From the NCBI RefSeq assembly GCF_900168165.1, contig NZ_FUYV01000008.1, positions 78,183-142,182 on the forward strand: a DNA stretch of 64,000 nucleotides, written 5' to 3'. The DNA is from Alkalitalea saponilacus. GTDB lineage: Bacteria; Bacteroidota; Bacteroidia; Bacteroidales; Marinilabiliaceae. Positions 1 through 9,377 of this stretch are shown here, in pieces. The position numbers and the translations under genes were made by a program. The stretch's first letter is position 1; each line of letters opens with the position of its first letter. Below the pieces are notes generated by a model. That model saw only the letters and a list, made by a program, of their open reading frames with translations. It was not told the origin of the DNA and did not search any database.

Positions 1-2005
1 CGTCAAACGCCAATCCAATTAGCTCGCCATTGCCATTAATGACCGGGCTTCCGGAATTTCCTCCGGTTATGTCGTTGTTGGTAGTGAAATTGACGTACAT
101 ACGACCATCAGCTGCTGCGTAGCGACCATAATCTCTGTCGCGGTGCAACTGTTTGAGTTTTTCGGGAACGTAAAACTCGAAATTATCTGGATCTTCTTTC
201 TCCATCACTCCCTCCAATGTGGTGTAATGCTTGTATATGACGGCATCGCGAGGCTCGTAGTCGCCTACGGTTCCGTAACTAAGCCTCATGGTAAAATTGG
301 CATCGGGATAAAAAACTTTATCAGGTTTCATCTCTTTTAACCCGGCAATGAAAAGCCTGTTGGCTTCGCCCAGTTGACGTTCTGCTATCTGGTTCAGACG
401 CAATAGCTCACGGTATGTCTCAAAGGTTGAAATGCCAGCCTTGTAAGCAGGGTCGTTGAGCAGTCTTCTTAATCTTGGACGATCCAGGAATGCATTTAAA
501 TCATCCTGATTCACAAAAAATGATCTGGAGAAGAAATAGGAGGCCATCGCCTCATAATCGCCCTGGTGTCTGCGAGGAATCTCTTTGAAAAACTTCGGAT
601 GAAATTCTTCCGGGATATTTTCTGCATATTCCCTGAGCATGGCAGCCATCACTCTTTGGTCAAGTGGCGCATGGTAATCGCGGTAAAATTCCTCAGCCAT
701 ATTCCTTAAGTTTTCAATGGCCGACTGAATCTCCTCTTCATTTCCATCTTTCAGAGCATTTTCAAGTTCACGCGCGCCGGATGCAAACATAAACAATTCA
801 GTTCCTCTCAACAAAGTTTCACGCATGTAATTGTTTGCTTTGTAGTGGTCGGCTCTGTTTTCATAAGCCTGCTCCAGCAATGATAGTACTGCTCCATATC
901 TCTCTTTGCGTGATTCATCCTGATTAACCCATTGCGCAAATTCATTCTCTAATTCCCGTTTTTGAACCAAAACATTCAGTTCTTCAAGACCACGATTCAT
1001 CCCAATGCTGTTTTTCCAGTAATTGGAACTTCGCGAGAATTTAGTGGCATATTGAAGACGAACCCGATCACTTTTGGCCATGGCCTCAGCCCATATGTCC
1101 TGTTTAACACCACGCACATCTATCAATGTTTGGTTGAAAATATTCATTCTCTCTTCAATGCCCCATGATGAAAGATATCTCTGTGTGCTACCGGGATATC
1201 CCAATGTCATGGCAAAATCATCTTTTTCATAGCCCTTTATGGAGATGGGCAAATGGTGATCAGGTCGATATGGTACATTGTCGGGACTGAATTCTGCCGG
1301 ATTGCCATCTGCATCGGCATACACCCGGAATAGAGCAAAATCACCGGTGTGGCGTGGCCACATCCAATTGTCGGTGTCATATCCATATTTCCCAATACTG
1401 CTTGGTGGCACACCTACCATACGCACATCATTAAAAACTTCATAAGCCACCATGAAATATTGGTTACCGGCAAAAAAATCACGTATCTGAATTTGATAAC
1501 CACTCTCGTCCTGCTCTGCTTCTGTCAGTTCGTTAATTCTTTCCCGAATGGCAGTCTGCCGTGACTGCTCGTCCATACCCTCTTCCACAACTGAAAAAAC
1601 ATCATCGGTGACATCACGCATCCATTTCATGAAAGTAGCGGTTAGACCGGGAGCATAAAGTTCCTCCTCCAGATTTGCTGCCCAAAAACCATTATCGAGA
1701 TAGTTGTTCTCCAGCGTACTTAACTCCTGAATCTGTCCATAACCACAATGGTGGTTGGTCAGTAAAAGCCCCTTATTACTGATCATTTCGCCGGTACAGC
1801 CGCGACCAAAAATCACGATGGCATCTTTCAGCGACGATTCATTTACGCTGTAAATCTCTTCAGCTGATAATTGAAGCCCCATCTCCTGCATGGTCTCCAT
1901 ATTTAATTTTTCCAGGAGGGGAAGCACCCACATTCCTTCATCGGCTTTGACATTGCCTATGGCAATAATTGCCAGTATTATAAAACCTGTAAATATTTTT
2001 CTCAT
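1..2005 (-). CDS. S46 family dipeptidyl peptidase, DPP7-like (3' end beyond window)
   Basis: Exported serine dipeptidyl peptidase of MEROPS family S46, which removes dipeptides from peptide N-termini in the periplasm. The start at 2005 gives a signal peptide (MRKIFTGFIILAIIAIG) with likely cleavage after NVKA. The catalytic His lies in TNHHCGYG (His85/86), the Asp in WPRHTGDF, and the Ser in GGNSGSP (Ser651). The reading frame is open to the window edge, so about the last 50-60 residues are missing. In the family, the residue 18 positions after the Ser sets P1 preference (Arg in the acidic-specific DPP11, Gly in DPP7). That codon is cut by the edge, but its first base is G on the coding strand, which excludes Arg and fits Gly. 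A DPP7-like preference for hydrophobic P1 is therefore inferred. The family assignment is secure. Confidence 0.93.
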   Translation of the reverse strand, partial: MRKIFTGFIILAIIAIGNVKADEGMWVLPLLEKLNMETMQEMGLQLSAEEIYSVNESSLKDAIVIFGRGCTGEMISNKGLLLTNHHCGYGQIQELSTLENNYLDNGFWAANLEEELYAPGLTATFMKWMRDVTDDVFSVVEEGMDEQSRQTAIRERINELTEAEQDESGYQIQIRDFFAGNQYFMVAYEVFNDVRMVGVPPSSIGKYGYDTDNWMWPRHTGDFALFRVYADADGNPAEFSPDNVPYRPDHHLPISIKGYEKDDFAMTLGYPGSTQRYLSSWGIEERMNIFNQTLIDVRGVKQDIWAEAMAKSDRVRLQYATKFSRSSNYWKNSIGMNRGLEELNVLVQKRELENEFAQWVNQDESRKERYGAVLSLLEQAYENRADHYKANNYMRETLLRGTELFMFASGARELENALKDGNEEEIQSAIENLRNMAEEFYRDYHAPLDQRVMAAMLREYAENIPEEFHPKFFKEIPRRHQGDYEAMASYFFSRSFFVNQDDLNAFLDRPRLRRLLNDPAYKAGISTFETYRELLRLNQIAERQLGEANRLFIAGLKEMKPDKVFYPDANFTMRLSYGTVGDYEPRDAVIYKHYTTLEGVMEKEDPDNFEFYVPEKLKQLHRDRDYGRYAAADGRMYVNFTTNNDITGGNSGSPVINGNGELIGLAFD

Positions 2006-2251
2006 TTTTAAAAGTAAATTAGTCTTGAGTTTTAATGTCATTAAGGCTCTAAATATATATGTTTTTAAAAATAGTACAACTGAGAAATATTTGTTATCAG
2101 AATCAATCAATTCAAATTTGACATTTTTTAACCCTTTATCAACAAAATCATGACAAACGTCAAAGAAAAAACATGTTTAATAAAACAAAGCTTGGTGCTA
2201 AACATCAAAATATTCAACTTTATTAAATTATTAATCTTAAATCAAACTATA

Positions 2252-2722
2252 ATGAGAAAGAAAATTTTATTTGTATTGGCATTGGTGGTTATTGGTACTG
2301 CCACATCATTTGGACAATGGAGATTTGGTGGTGGATTGTCTTTGGGAACAGAAGCCGATGGCGGAGATTTGGGCTTCGGACTTAGCCCACGGGCTGACTA
2401 TACCATCAACGAAAATTTTAGAGTTGCAAGTAATTTTACTTATTGGTTTACTGACTCTGATTATACATCATGGGCATTCAACGGTGATGTACATTACACA
2501 TTTGCCGGCGATGAAGCTATGAATTTCTATGGACTTGCTGGTTTGAATTATTCAAAAGTTAGTTGGAATTTTGAATTTATGGGGATTAAAGAAAGTTATA
2601 GTAACAGTGAAATTGGCCTCAATCTTGGTGCAGGAGCCAATATGGGTATGTTTTTTGGAGAAATTAAATATGAAACGACTTGGAGCGGACAGCTTGTTTT
2701 GTCGGTAGGTGTTCTCTTTTAA
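2252..2722 (+). CDS. Small outer-membrane beta-barrel protein
   Basis: A 156-residue exported protein. The ATG at 2252 begins a clean signal peptide (MRKKILFVLALVVIGTATSFG) with Gln at the predicted +1 position. The in-frame ATG at 2150 would put 34 unlikely residues in front of it, so I reject that start. The mature part is rich in Gly and aromatic residues in alternating short strands (DYTINENFRVASNFTYWF, GLAGLNYSKVSWNFEFMG) and ends in a strand with hydrophobic alternation and a C-terminal Phe (LVLSVGVLF), typical of 8-stranded OmpW/OprF-like barrels. No specific ligand or partner can be inferred. It is a single-gene unit followed by a strong terminator. Confidence 0.8.
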   Translation: MRKKILFVLALVVIGTATSFGQWRFGGGLSLGTEADGGDLGFGLSPRADYTINENFRVASNFTYWFTDSDYTSWAFNGDVHYTFAGDEAMNFYGLAGLNYSKVSWNFEFMGIKESYSNSEIGLNLGAGANMGMFFGEIKYETTWSGQLVLSVGVLF

Positions 2723-2745
2723 AGAAAAACCCAGTTCAAATACTT

Positions 2746-2777
2746 AAAAATGCTGTCGTGAGACAGCATTTTTTTTT
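2746..2777 (+). terminator. Rho-independent terminator
   Basis: TGCTGTC (2751-2757) pairs with GACAGCA (2762-2768) around a GTGA loop. A-tract and T-tract flanks extend the stem, and a run of nine or more T follows. It ends the beta-barrel gene at 2252-2722. Confidence 0.88.
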
Positions 2778-2793
2778 GGTCAAAATACGGTTT

Positions 2794-3417
2794 CTAAATC
2801 CCCAAACTCAATTGCTCATCAGTAAGCCGAAACGATTTTCTGTGAAGCGGAGATATTCCATTGGCCGTAATTCCTGCCCTGTGCATTTTGGTAGGATAAC
2901 CTTTGTTTTTATCCCATCCGTAAAAGGGATATTCTAAATGGGCTTTATCCATCAGTTCATCCCGATGAGTTTTTGCCAGAATGCTGGCCGCAGCTATGGA
3001 AAGATAAGTGGCATCACCCTTAATTACGCACTGATGCGGAATGCCATCATAAGGATAAAAGCGATTTCCATCTATTAATAAAAACTCAGGTTTCACAGAA
3101 AGTTGCTCAACAGCTCTGTGCATGGCCAGTATGGAGGCTTTTAAAATATTGGTTTTGTCAATCTCTTCATTATCGACCAATGCAACAGCCCAGCTGACTG
3201 CCTCATTCTGTATTAGGTCACGTAATTCAACCCTTTTTTTATGAGAAAGCTGTTTGGAGTCGTTCAAAAATGGATGGTGAAAATCGTTTGGTAGAATTAC
3301 GGCAGCAGCCACCACCGGTCCGGCCAGGCAGCCCCGACCGGCTTCGTCACAACCCGCTTCAAGCCTTCCGGCCTGAAAGCAGGATTTCAAAGGATGATTT
3401 AATAACTTACCGGACAT
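2794..3417 (-). CDS. rnhB: Ribonuclease HII
   Basis: Cytoplasmic endonuclease that cuts the RNA strand of RNA-DNA hybrids and starts removal of misincorporated ribonucleotides. The 207-residue length is normal for bacterial RNase HII. The signature CDEAGRG is at residues 23-29, giving Asp24 and Glu25; the other two metal ligands are Asp116 (LLIDGN) and Asp135 (KGDATYLS). The IAAASILAK helix and the C-terminal PLHRKSF motif are present. The stop lies just beyond the terminator of the convergent beta-barrel gene. A dispersed repeat copy (3423-3442) sits directly upstream of the start. Confidence 0.97.
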   Translation of the reverse strand: MSGKLLNHPLKSCFQAGRLEAGCDEAGRGCLAGPVVAAAVILPNDFHHPFLNDSKQLSHKKRVELRDLIQNEAVSWAVALVDNEEIDKTNILKASILAMHRAVEQLSVKPEFLLIDGNRFYPYDGIPHQCVIKGDATYLSIAAASILAKTHRDELMDKAHLEYPFYGWDKNKGYPTKMHRAGITANGISPLHRKSFRLTDEQLSLGI

Positions 3418-3422
3418 GCTTT

Positions 3423-3442
3423 AACCACATAAGACACATAAG
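3423..3442. repeat. 20-nt dispersed repeat, copy 1
   Basis: AACCACATAAGACACATAAG on the plus strand, 6 bp upstream of the rnhB start codon. An exact inverted copy lies at 63307-63326, and the related form AACCACAAAGAGCACAAAG lies at 48138-48156. Confidence 0.8.
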
Positions 3443-3571
3443 GAGTCCAATTCAATGATCAGTCAATAATGATCAAATAATTAGATTGACTCTTTTCCAA
3501 TACTTTAAACTATAAAACTTCAAACACCTATACTTAAAACCTTGAACTTCGAAATCAAACCATTAATATCG

Positions 3572-3742
3572 AACCCCGAACTTTGAACTATAAACTTTAA
3601 ACCCTGAACTTTAAACCCTGAACTATAAACCTAAAACATCGAACTCCAAACTTAGAAAAACCATCAACTCTAAACCCTGAACATTAAACTTCAAACTTTG
3701 AACCCCGAACTTTGAACTTAAAACTCTAAACCCTGAACTATA
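3572..3742. repeat. Degenerate heptanucleotide tandem repeat array
   Basis: Twenty-three units of 7 bp with consensus AAC-Y-N-N-R (for example AACCCTG, AACTTTG, AACTATA, AACTTTA). There are twelve consecutive units at 3572-3655, a 10-base step, then eleven consecutive units at 3666-3742. Less regular units extend left to about 3500. The array fills the gap between rnhB and the glutaminyl-cyclase gene and stops 4 bp before the latter's stop codon. No protein, hairpin or spacer structure is seen in it. Confidence 0.88.
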
Positions 3743-3746
3743 TACA

Positions 3747-4745
3747 TTATTTCTCCCTATAAATCACCTCCATCACCGTTTGTCCCACCGCTTTTAATGT
3801 GGCTTTGTCAATGATGTCCATATTGTCGGCGTGGGTGTGCCAATAACTCCCAAAACTGGTTGGAGAGGTCGGGTCGTGCTGAATGATATTGACACTTGGG
3901 ATATTTAGATGCTTATAAACGTATACGTGATCGTCGGTTATAAGTCCACCAATTCCGAAATTAAACCAAGCACCGTATCCCAGTTCATGTGCGATGTTCC
4001 AGATGTGATCCACTAATCGTGGTGCGAAACGCAAACTGTGCTGTTCTCTGTAGAACTGTGCATCTTTGGCTCCAACCATGTCCAGCAGAATGCCAAAACG
4101 GGCGTAATAATTCCTCACATGGGGGTTTTGACCCCAATACTGGCTTCCCAGGCACCAGGTGTCTGGTTTGTATGGGACATGAAAATGATCTGGAATTCCG
4201 TAATCCTCGGCATCAAAAAAAATGATGTCGATGCCAGGATGGGTTGGGTTTTCTTGAAGATGTCTGGCTATTTCAAGCAGAACCCCTACTCCGCTACCTC
4301 CGTCGTTGGCTCCCAAAATTGGCGTGTTACGCATGGCCGGATCGGGGTCATGATCTGCAAAAGGCCTTGTATCCCAGTGCGCAAACAGCAATAACCTTTC
4401 ACTCTTTTCGGGTTGAAATTGGCCAATGATGTTTCTGATGTTTAATCGTGTATTATCGAAGGCTCTCACTTCGGCTTCCTGAACGATGACCTCCGCGCCG
4501 AAACGCTCTAAGGTTTCTGCAAGATACTCAGCACAGGCTATGTGCTCAGGTGTATTTGGAACTCTGGGCCCAAAACTCACCTGCTTTTCAATAAAATAAT
4601 AAGCAGAATCAGCATTGAATTCCGGAGTTATTAAATCAGGTTTTGCAATAGTTGTGGCAACAGAACGCTGCTGATTACCGGAACCCTGACCACAGGCTAT
4701 GAATAGCAGTGGGATAGCCATAAAACATAAAACACTATTTTTCAT
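3747..4745 (-). CDS. Glutaminyl-peptide cyclotransferase-like M28 lipoprotein
   Basis: Predicted glutaminyl cyclase (peptidase M28 fold), which converts N-terminal Gln to pyroglutamate outside the inner membrane. The 332 residues start with a lipoprotein signal ending LLFIAC, so Cys18 would be lipidated. Family motifs in order are AHWDTRPF (about 122-129), GANDGGSG (Zn ligand Asp148), FFDAEDYG (acidic pair Glu180/Asp181), TWCLGSQYW, LDMVGA, TDDHVYV and YWHTHADNMD (likely Zn ligand His303). DAEDYG with CLGSQYW separates the cyclase group from ordinary M28 aminopeptidases, which have two-metal sites. Bacteroidota use such a cyclase to cap signal-peptidase-I products that begin with Gln, and several such products are encoded in this window. 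An aminopeptidase role is the less likely alternative. Confidence 0.87.
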   Translation of the reverse strand: MKNSVLCFMAIPLLFIACGQGSGNQQRSVATTIAKPDLITPEFNADSAYYFIEKQVSFGPRVPNTPEHIACAEYLAETLERFGAEVIVQEAEVRAFDNTRLNIRNIIGQFQPEKSERLLLFAHWDTRPFADHDPDPAMRNTPILGANDGGSGVGVLLEIARHLQENPTHPGIDIIFFDAEDYGIPDHFHVPYKPDTWCLGSQYWGQNPHVRNYYARFGILLDMVGAKDAQFYREQHSLRFAPRLVDHIWNIAHELGYGAWFNFGIGGLITDDHVYVYKHLNIPSVNIIQHDPTSPTSFGSYWHTHADNMDIIDKATLKAVGQTVMEVIYREK

Positions 4746-4868
4746 CCTATAATTATTTTCTTGTTCTTAGGTACGATGTATAATCAGACATTTAGAACCG
4801 TGCGCACCTGGTGGGAACAAAGCCCTTGGCCCAAATTAATACCCTCAAAATATCTGATCAAAAGCATT

Positions 4869-4932
4869 CAACCTTCAGCAACCAATCAACAATCAACCCA
4901 AAACCTCAAGCTTTAAACCTCAAACTTTAAAC
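4869..4932. repeat. Second, shorter heptanucleotide repeat tract
   Basis: Seven-base units of the same family (AACAATC, AACCCAA, AACCTCA, AGCTTTA, AACCTCA, AACTTTA) lie between cysS and the cyclase gene, about 1.1 kb from the main array. It again abuts the 3' end of a minus-strand gene, here the cysS stop at 4935. Confidence 0.7.
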
Positions 4933-4934
4933 AG

Positions 4935-6404
4935 TTACTTAACCTCCCAACTCGCACCCTCTTTGCCATCTTTCACTACAATTCCCATGGCAAGCAGTTC
5001 ATCCCTTATTTTGTCGGCGGTAGCCCAGTCCTTATTGGCCTTTGCCTGCTGACGAATGTTCAAAACCAGATCCATTACCCCGGAAAGCGTTTCAGAGCTT
5101 TCTTCCGAAGCAGACTCCGACTTAAGACCAAGAATTTCGACAACCAATAAATCAAACTGCTTCTGCAATTGCTTAATGGCCTTTTCCGACATCTCAATTT
5201 TGCCTGCTGCAGCAGAATTAATAGCTTTAACAGCATCGAACAAATGAGCAATTAAAACAGGCGTATTCAAATCGTCGTTAAGTGCCTCATAACACTTAAG
5301 ACTCCATTCTTCAACATTGAACCCATCGTTTTTACCTGGTTTGATCTTTTCAATTTGTGCCATTCCTTCCATCAGGCGTTTCAACCCTTTACCTGCTGCC
5401 TCCAGTGCTTCATTAGAGAAATCAACAGTGCTGCGGTAGTGAGCCTGTAAAATGAAAAAACGAATGGTCATTGGTGACCATGCTTGCTTCAGCAACTCAT
5501 GGTTTCCGGTAAAAAACTCTTCAAGAGTAATAAAGTTTCCCAACGATTTGCCCATCTTTTGCCCGTTGATGGTAATCATGTTGTTATGCATCCAGTATTT
5601 TGCCGGACCATGTCCGTGGGCAATGACGCTTTGAGCTATTTCACATTCATGATGAGGGAAGAGCAAGTCCATTCCTCCGCCATGTATATCGAAAGTCTCA
5701 CCCAGATAGCGTGCACTCATGGCTGTACACTCCAGATGCCAGCCGGGAAATCCATCACTGTATTTAGACGGCCAACGCATGATATGCGTTGGACTGGCCT
5801 TTTTCCACAAGGCAAAATCAAAACTGTTCTTTTTCTCACTCTGCCCCTCCAGTTCCCGGGTCGAACTGTACAAATCCTCTAAAACACGCCCCGACAGAAT
5901 TCCGTATTTATGTTCCTGGTTATATTTCTCCACATCAAAATAAACCGAACCATTGCTCTCGTATGCATATCCCTTCTCAAGAATTTTTTCAACAATGCCC
6001 AACTGTTCAATAATATGTCCCGAGGCGCGTGGCTCAATGGACGGGCTTTTAACGTTCAGTAGCTTCATGAATTCATGGTAGCGGTCTGTATAGTACTGAA
6101 CCACCTCCATGGGCTCCAGTTGTTCCAATCGGGCTTTCTTTGCAATTTTATCCTCGCCCTCATCGGCATCATTTTCCAAATGGCCAACATCTGTAATGTT
6201 TCTAACGTAACGTACTTTATAACCAAGATGATTCAGGTAACGATATAGGATGTCAAACGTAATAGCCGGCCGTGCATGACCAAGATGCGGGTCTCCATAA
6301 ACTGTAGGGCCGCATACGTACAATCCCACATTTGGAGTATTTATAGGTTCGAAAAGTTCAGTTTTTCGGGATAGAGAATTGAATATTTTTAAATTTTTAT
6401 GCAT
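4935..6404 (-). CDS. cysS: Cysteinyl-tRNA synthetase
   Basis: Class I aminoacyl-tRNA synthetase that charges tRNA-Cys. At 489 residues it is of usual length. The N-terminal YVCGPTVYG includes the zinc-binding Cys, followed by the HIGH-type motif [19 protein letters not shown] and [11 protein letters not shown] supply further zinc ligands, and the KMSKS loop appears as QKMGKSLGN around residue 285. A C-terminal anticodon-binding helical region ends in [18 protein letters not shown], the usual family ending. The start at 6404 has no strong ribosome binding site, as is common in this phylum. It appears to be transcribed alone. Confidence 0.98.
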   Translation of the reverse strand: MHKNLKIFNSLSRKTELFEPINTPNVGLYVCGPTVYGDPHLGHARPAITFDILYRYLNHLGYKVRYVRNITDVGHLENDADEGEDKIAKKARLEQLEPMEVVQYYTDRYHEFMKLLNVKSPSIEPRASGHIIEQLGIVEKILEKGYAYESNGSVYFDVEKYNQEHKYGILSGRVLEDLYSSTRELEGQSEKKNSFDFALWKKASPTHIMRWPSKYSDGFPGWHLECTAMSARYLGETFDIHGGGMDLLFPHHECEIAQSVIAHGHGPAKYWMHNNMITINGQKMGKSLGNFITLEEFFTGNHELLKQAWSPMTIRFFILQAHYRSTVDFSNEALEAAGKGLKRLMEGMAQIEKIKPGKNDGFNVEEWSLKCYEALNDDLNTPVLIAHLFDAVKAINSAAAGKIEMSEKAIKQLQKQFDLLVVEILGLKSESASEESSETLSGVMDLVLNIRQQAKANKDWATADKIRDELLAMGIVVKDGKEGASWEVK

Positions 6405-6716
6405 AACTTTATTAATGAAAATCTGATATAAGGCGCTAAGTTACAAAAAATGAAATGAAACCTGTATCAATAAGCGCCGACAAGATTTAATGTCTAACCG
6501 TTTTTTGTTCTATGCAGCATTACCAGAAAGGTAATATGTTTGATTATGCGTTGAGTCATATTGTTATCAGATGTTATCATCATTTGCGAACTCTGCCTGA
6601 TTTGTGAATGTCAAATTATGTGTAAAAACTATAACATTTTGGATTGTGATTACGTAATATTTTAGGTTGTATTTTTAAACCGTAATTTTTTTATTAAACC
6701 AAAACTTTAAAGCAAG
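6405..6716. other. Divergent intergenic region
   Basis: A 312-bp AT-rich gap between the divergent cysS and T9SS cargo genes. It should hold both promoters, but no full TTTG/TANNTTTG pair stands out. No RNA gene or ORF is supported. Confidence 0.5.
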
Positions 6717-9290
6717 ATGAAAAAACATCTACTGTTTACTGTTTCCGTGTTATTTCTTTTTATGCTCGGAAACATATTAACCAATGCGCAGTTTTCGCAA
6801 ATCCCCAATCATGATTTTTCAGAATGGGAAGATAAATTTCTAATGAGTAAACCACAGGGGTGGCTTACTGAAACCTCGCCTGATGCAATTGAGACTCGCA
6901 GAAAAAGTGAGAACGCAGTTGATGGAGACTATTCCATAGAGCTTGTAACCATTCCAAATGATGAAGATGATGATGAAGATGTAATAGTTGGATTTGTGAT
7001 AATGGGCAGTTTTTCGGAGGAAGGCTTAAAAGGTGAAGCTTGGGAGAATAGAGCCGATAAGCTACATTTCTCAGCGCGCCATAATATAGAAGATGGGGAT
7101 GCGGCTGTGGCAATGGTGATTTTATCCAATGACGGCAATAGGATTGGAGCCGGGTTAATCGAAATTACCGGATCTTCCAATGATCAATGGGACACTTTTG
7201 AGATTCCCATTACTTTCAATGGAGGCACGACTCTGGATGCAGATGAAATTGTTGTTGGCTTTATAAGCAGTGCTATTAGCGATGTTTACCAAATAGGAGG
7301 ATTTGAACCTGGGAGTTTTGTTCCGGCGGCAGGTTCCTTCTTTAATGTTGATAATGTATATCTAACTTTGGGTGATGACCCAACTCCTATTCAAATCGAA
7401 AACGGAAGTTTCGAAGACTGGGAGGATGTCTCTGTTTACGAGCCTATTGGTTGGGGTTCTTATAATTTGGAAGTATCCGATGGCCTTCTGCCTGTTACGA
7501 AGTTTGACGAAGATGGTGTATCAGGAGTTAAAATTACCAATGTAATGTCCGATTGGGGAGATCTGGTTGGAGTTCTCTTTTTGCAGGACAACGATTTTGT
7601 TAGAGGAGTTTCATACACTGCGGATGCGCCGCCTGCAATTCTTATTAGTTATAAATATGAACCAACAGGAGCACCTGAAGCAAGTCTGTTTGTTACTTTT
7701 GAAGGAATAAAAGACGGGGAAGAAGTAGAACAGGGAGGGGGTTGGTTTCCATTGGACCCGACCGCGGAATTTATTCAGAAAGGGTTTCAACTTCATGGTT
7801 TTGATCACGATTTCACACCCGAAAGACTTAGGATTAACCTATGGTTGGGAGAAAATAATGAAGGGAGTGTTCTTTATGTATCAAATCTTGAGTTTGCCGA
7901 AGTATATGATATCACATTCAGAGTAAACAATAATGACAACGGAGAACCTGTACAATGGGCAAACATCCATATTGATGGTTACCCATGGCCATGGCAAACA
8001 GGAGATGACGGCATTGCAGACATTTCTCTACCCATAGGCAGCTACAACTATTCTGTTTCGGCTATGGGATATAGCACATATACAGGAACTATTAATGTGA
8101 CTGAAAATGACGATGTATTTGTTTTAATGACCCCGTTTGAGCCGGATCCGGAAGAATTGTTTATAGACATTACCGATGGGGATGCCGACAAGGTCTATTT
8201 TGAAGGAAACTGGTTCAGTGCCAATATAACACTTCCACCCACCGATCCAGCAATTCCCAACAATTCGGACCTGGTTGTTTCTGTTGTGCTGTTTACCGGG
8301 CCTGATGCATATCTGGAGGAAGGTGATGCTCCTAATATTTTTGCCGATGCACCAGCTGTTTCTCCAATTAATGAAAATACTTTTTCAATAAGTGGGGACA
8401 TCGGCAACAACGATGTAACCGGTGTAATAGGATTGAAAATAACAGGAATCATGATTGACATGGGTCCGGGAGGGATGGTCGAGCAACCACTTCCCGAGCC
8501 AATTGCATTCCCCATTTTCGACACTTATGAGTATGCTTATTATTCTCAACAAGGAAGTGATCGAGGCATGGCCATTGTAGGCGTTTCAATTCCAGATGGA
8601 AATATTGTTTCACATCCTCAGTTTAGCCAGATCAATGATCTGTATAATACCGATGAAGGCATAACATTTATTCGGGAAGATCATGGAACCATCTATTTCC
8701 CATGGCTCAATATCATCGACAACAGAGATCAACTGGCACAACTAAACGATGGGCTCAACATAGCTGGCGACCCCAATGGTCAGGGCTTTTATGTAGAGGT
8801 TGATCTTAATATAGTACCATTCCTGCAATCTCATTGGGTGGATGTTGCTTTAGGGAACATTCCTGATGGGGTGAATGTGGAGGATGTATTAGTGGTTCGC
8901 ACTCAATTTGGTGAAACTGGCAGTCCTGCATCTGATAAGGCAGGTAATACCGATGACTATCAACTGGAAGACGGGGTGTTTTCATTCCGAATCCATGGTG
9001 GATTCAGCAGATACTCATTGGTTCTGGAGGATGAATCAGTTCAGGCTCGCACTTTTGAAATGGAGTCCGCAACTCTTTTCCCAAATCCCTTTAACAATCA
9101 GATAACAATTTCTGTAGCCGAAGCGGTTAAGGAGATAAGGATGACCTCGGTCAACGGACAAACACTGGTTCAGGAAATCATGAACGGAAAAAACAGTGTT
9201 AACACCAGCCTCTTGCCGGCAGGTTTTTACATTGTTACAGTTATTATGGAAGACGGTAGTGTAATTAAAAAACCTATGATTAAGAAGTAG
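6717..9290 (+). CDS. Large secreted protein with T9SS C-terminal sorting domain
   Basis: An 857-residue exported protein of unknown function. The signal peptide (residues 1-24, ending LTNA) leaves Gln25 at the new N-terminus. Two related modules follow: one starting FSQIPNHDFSEWED (about 26-220) and one starting QIENGSFEDWEDV (about 225-400), resembling the ligand-binding jelly-roll modules of surface glycan- or protein-binding proteins. Residues about 403-475 form a carboxypeptidase-regulatory-like/CnaB-type fold (PVQWANIHIDGYPW ... DGIADISLPIGSYNYSVSA). About 480-770 is unassigned. The last 80 residues are a type A T9SS sorting domain (ATLFPNPFNNQITISV, then a LVQE strand, LPAGFYIVTV and a basic KKPMIKK end). 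It is therefore expected to cross the outer membrane by T9SS and be surface-attached or released. It is a monocistronic unit followed by a hairpin. Confidence 0.85.
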   Translation: MKKHLLFTVSVLFLFMLGNILTNAQFSQIPNHDFSEWEDKFLMSKPQGWLTETSPDAIETRRKSENAVDGDYSIELVTIPNDEDDDEDVIVGFVIMGSFSEEGLKGEAWENRADKLHFSARHNIEDGDAAVAMVILSNDGNRIGAGLIEITGSSNDQWDTFEIPITFNGGTTLDADEIVVGFISSAISDVYQIGGFEPGSFVPAAGSFFNVDNVYLTLGDDPTPIQIENGSFEDWEDVSVYEPIGWGSYNLEVSDGLLPVTKFDEDGVSGVKITNVMSDWGDLVGVLFLQDNDFVRGVSYTADAPPAILISYKYEPTGAPEASLFVTFEGIKDGEEVEQGGGWFPLDPTAEFIQKGFQLHGFDHDFTPERLRINLWLGENNEGSVLYVSNLEFAEVYDITFRVNNNDNGEPVQWANIHIDGYPWPWQTGDDGIADISLPIGSYNYSVSAMGYSTYTGTINVTENDDVFVLMTPFEPDPEELFIDITDGDADKVYFEGNWFSANITLPPTDPAIPNNSDLVVSVVLFTGPDAYLEEGDAPNIFADAPAVSPINENTFSISGDIGNNDVTGVIGLKITGIMIDMGPGGMVEQPLPEPIAFPIFDTYEYAYYSQQGSDRGMAIVGVSIPDGNIVSHPQFSQINDLYNTDEGITFIREDHGTIYFPWLNIIDNRDQLAQLNDGLNIAGDPNGQGFYVEVDLNIVPFLQSHWVDVALGNIPDGVNVEDVLVVRTQFGETGSPASDKAGNTDDYQLEDGVFSFRIHGGFSRYSLVLEDESVQARTFEMESATLFPNPFNNQITISVAEAVKEIRMTSVNGQTLVQEIMNGKNSVNTSLLPAGFYIVTVIMEDGSVIKKPMIKK

Positions 9291-9333
9291 TGGTCACAGA
9301 GGCATATTGCCCTGAATCTGATTAAGTAAAATT

Positions 9334-9377
9334 AACCACAAAGATACCAAAGGAAATCCCTGGTGCTCTTTGTGGTT
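9334..9377. terminator. Hairpin terminator built from an AACCACAAAGA repeat
   Basis: AACCACAAAGA (9334-9344) pairs with TCTTTGTGGTT (9367-9377), with an inner ACCA/TGGT extension. AT-rich sequence and TTTTATATTTTT follow. It is placed 43 bp after the T9SS cargo gene. The arm matches the dispersed ACCACAAAG family also seen at 48138. Confidence 0.65.

Noticed and set aside
2150-2251. 34-residue N-terminal extension of the small beta-barrel protein
   Set aside because: The signal peptide begins exactly at the ATG at 2252, and the extension is Lys/Asn/Ile-rich, like non-coding AT sequence.
3500-3745. Possible CRISPR array
   Set aside because: The repeat unit is only 7 bp with no spacers, the units are degenerate, and no cas gene is in the window.
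6405-6716. tRNA or small RNA gene in the cysS upstream gap
   Set aside because: No cloverleaf, CCA end or T-loop sequence was found; the same check on the other gaps over 300 bp was also negative.
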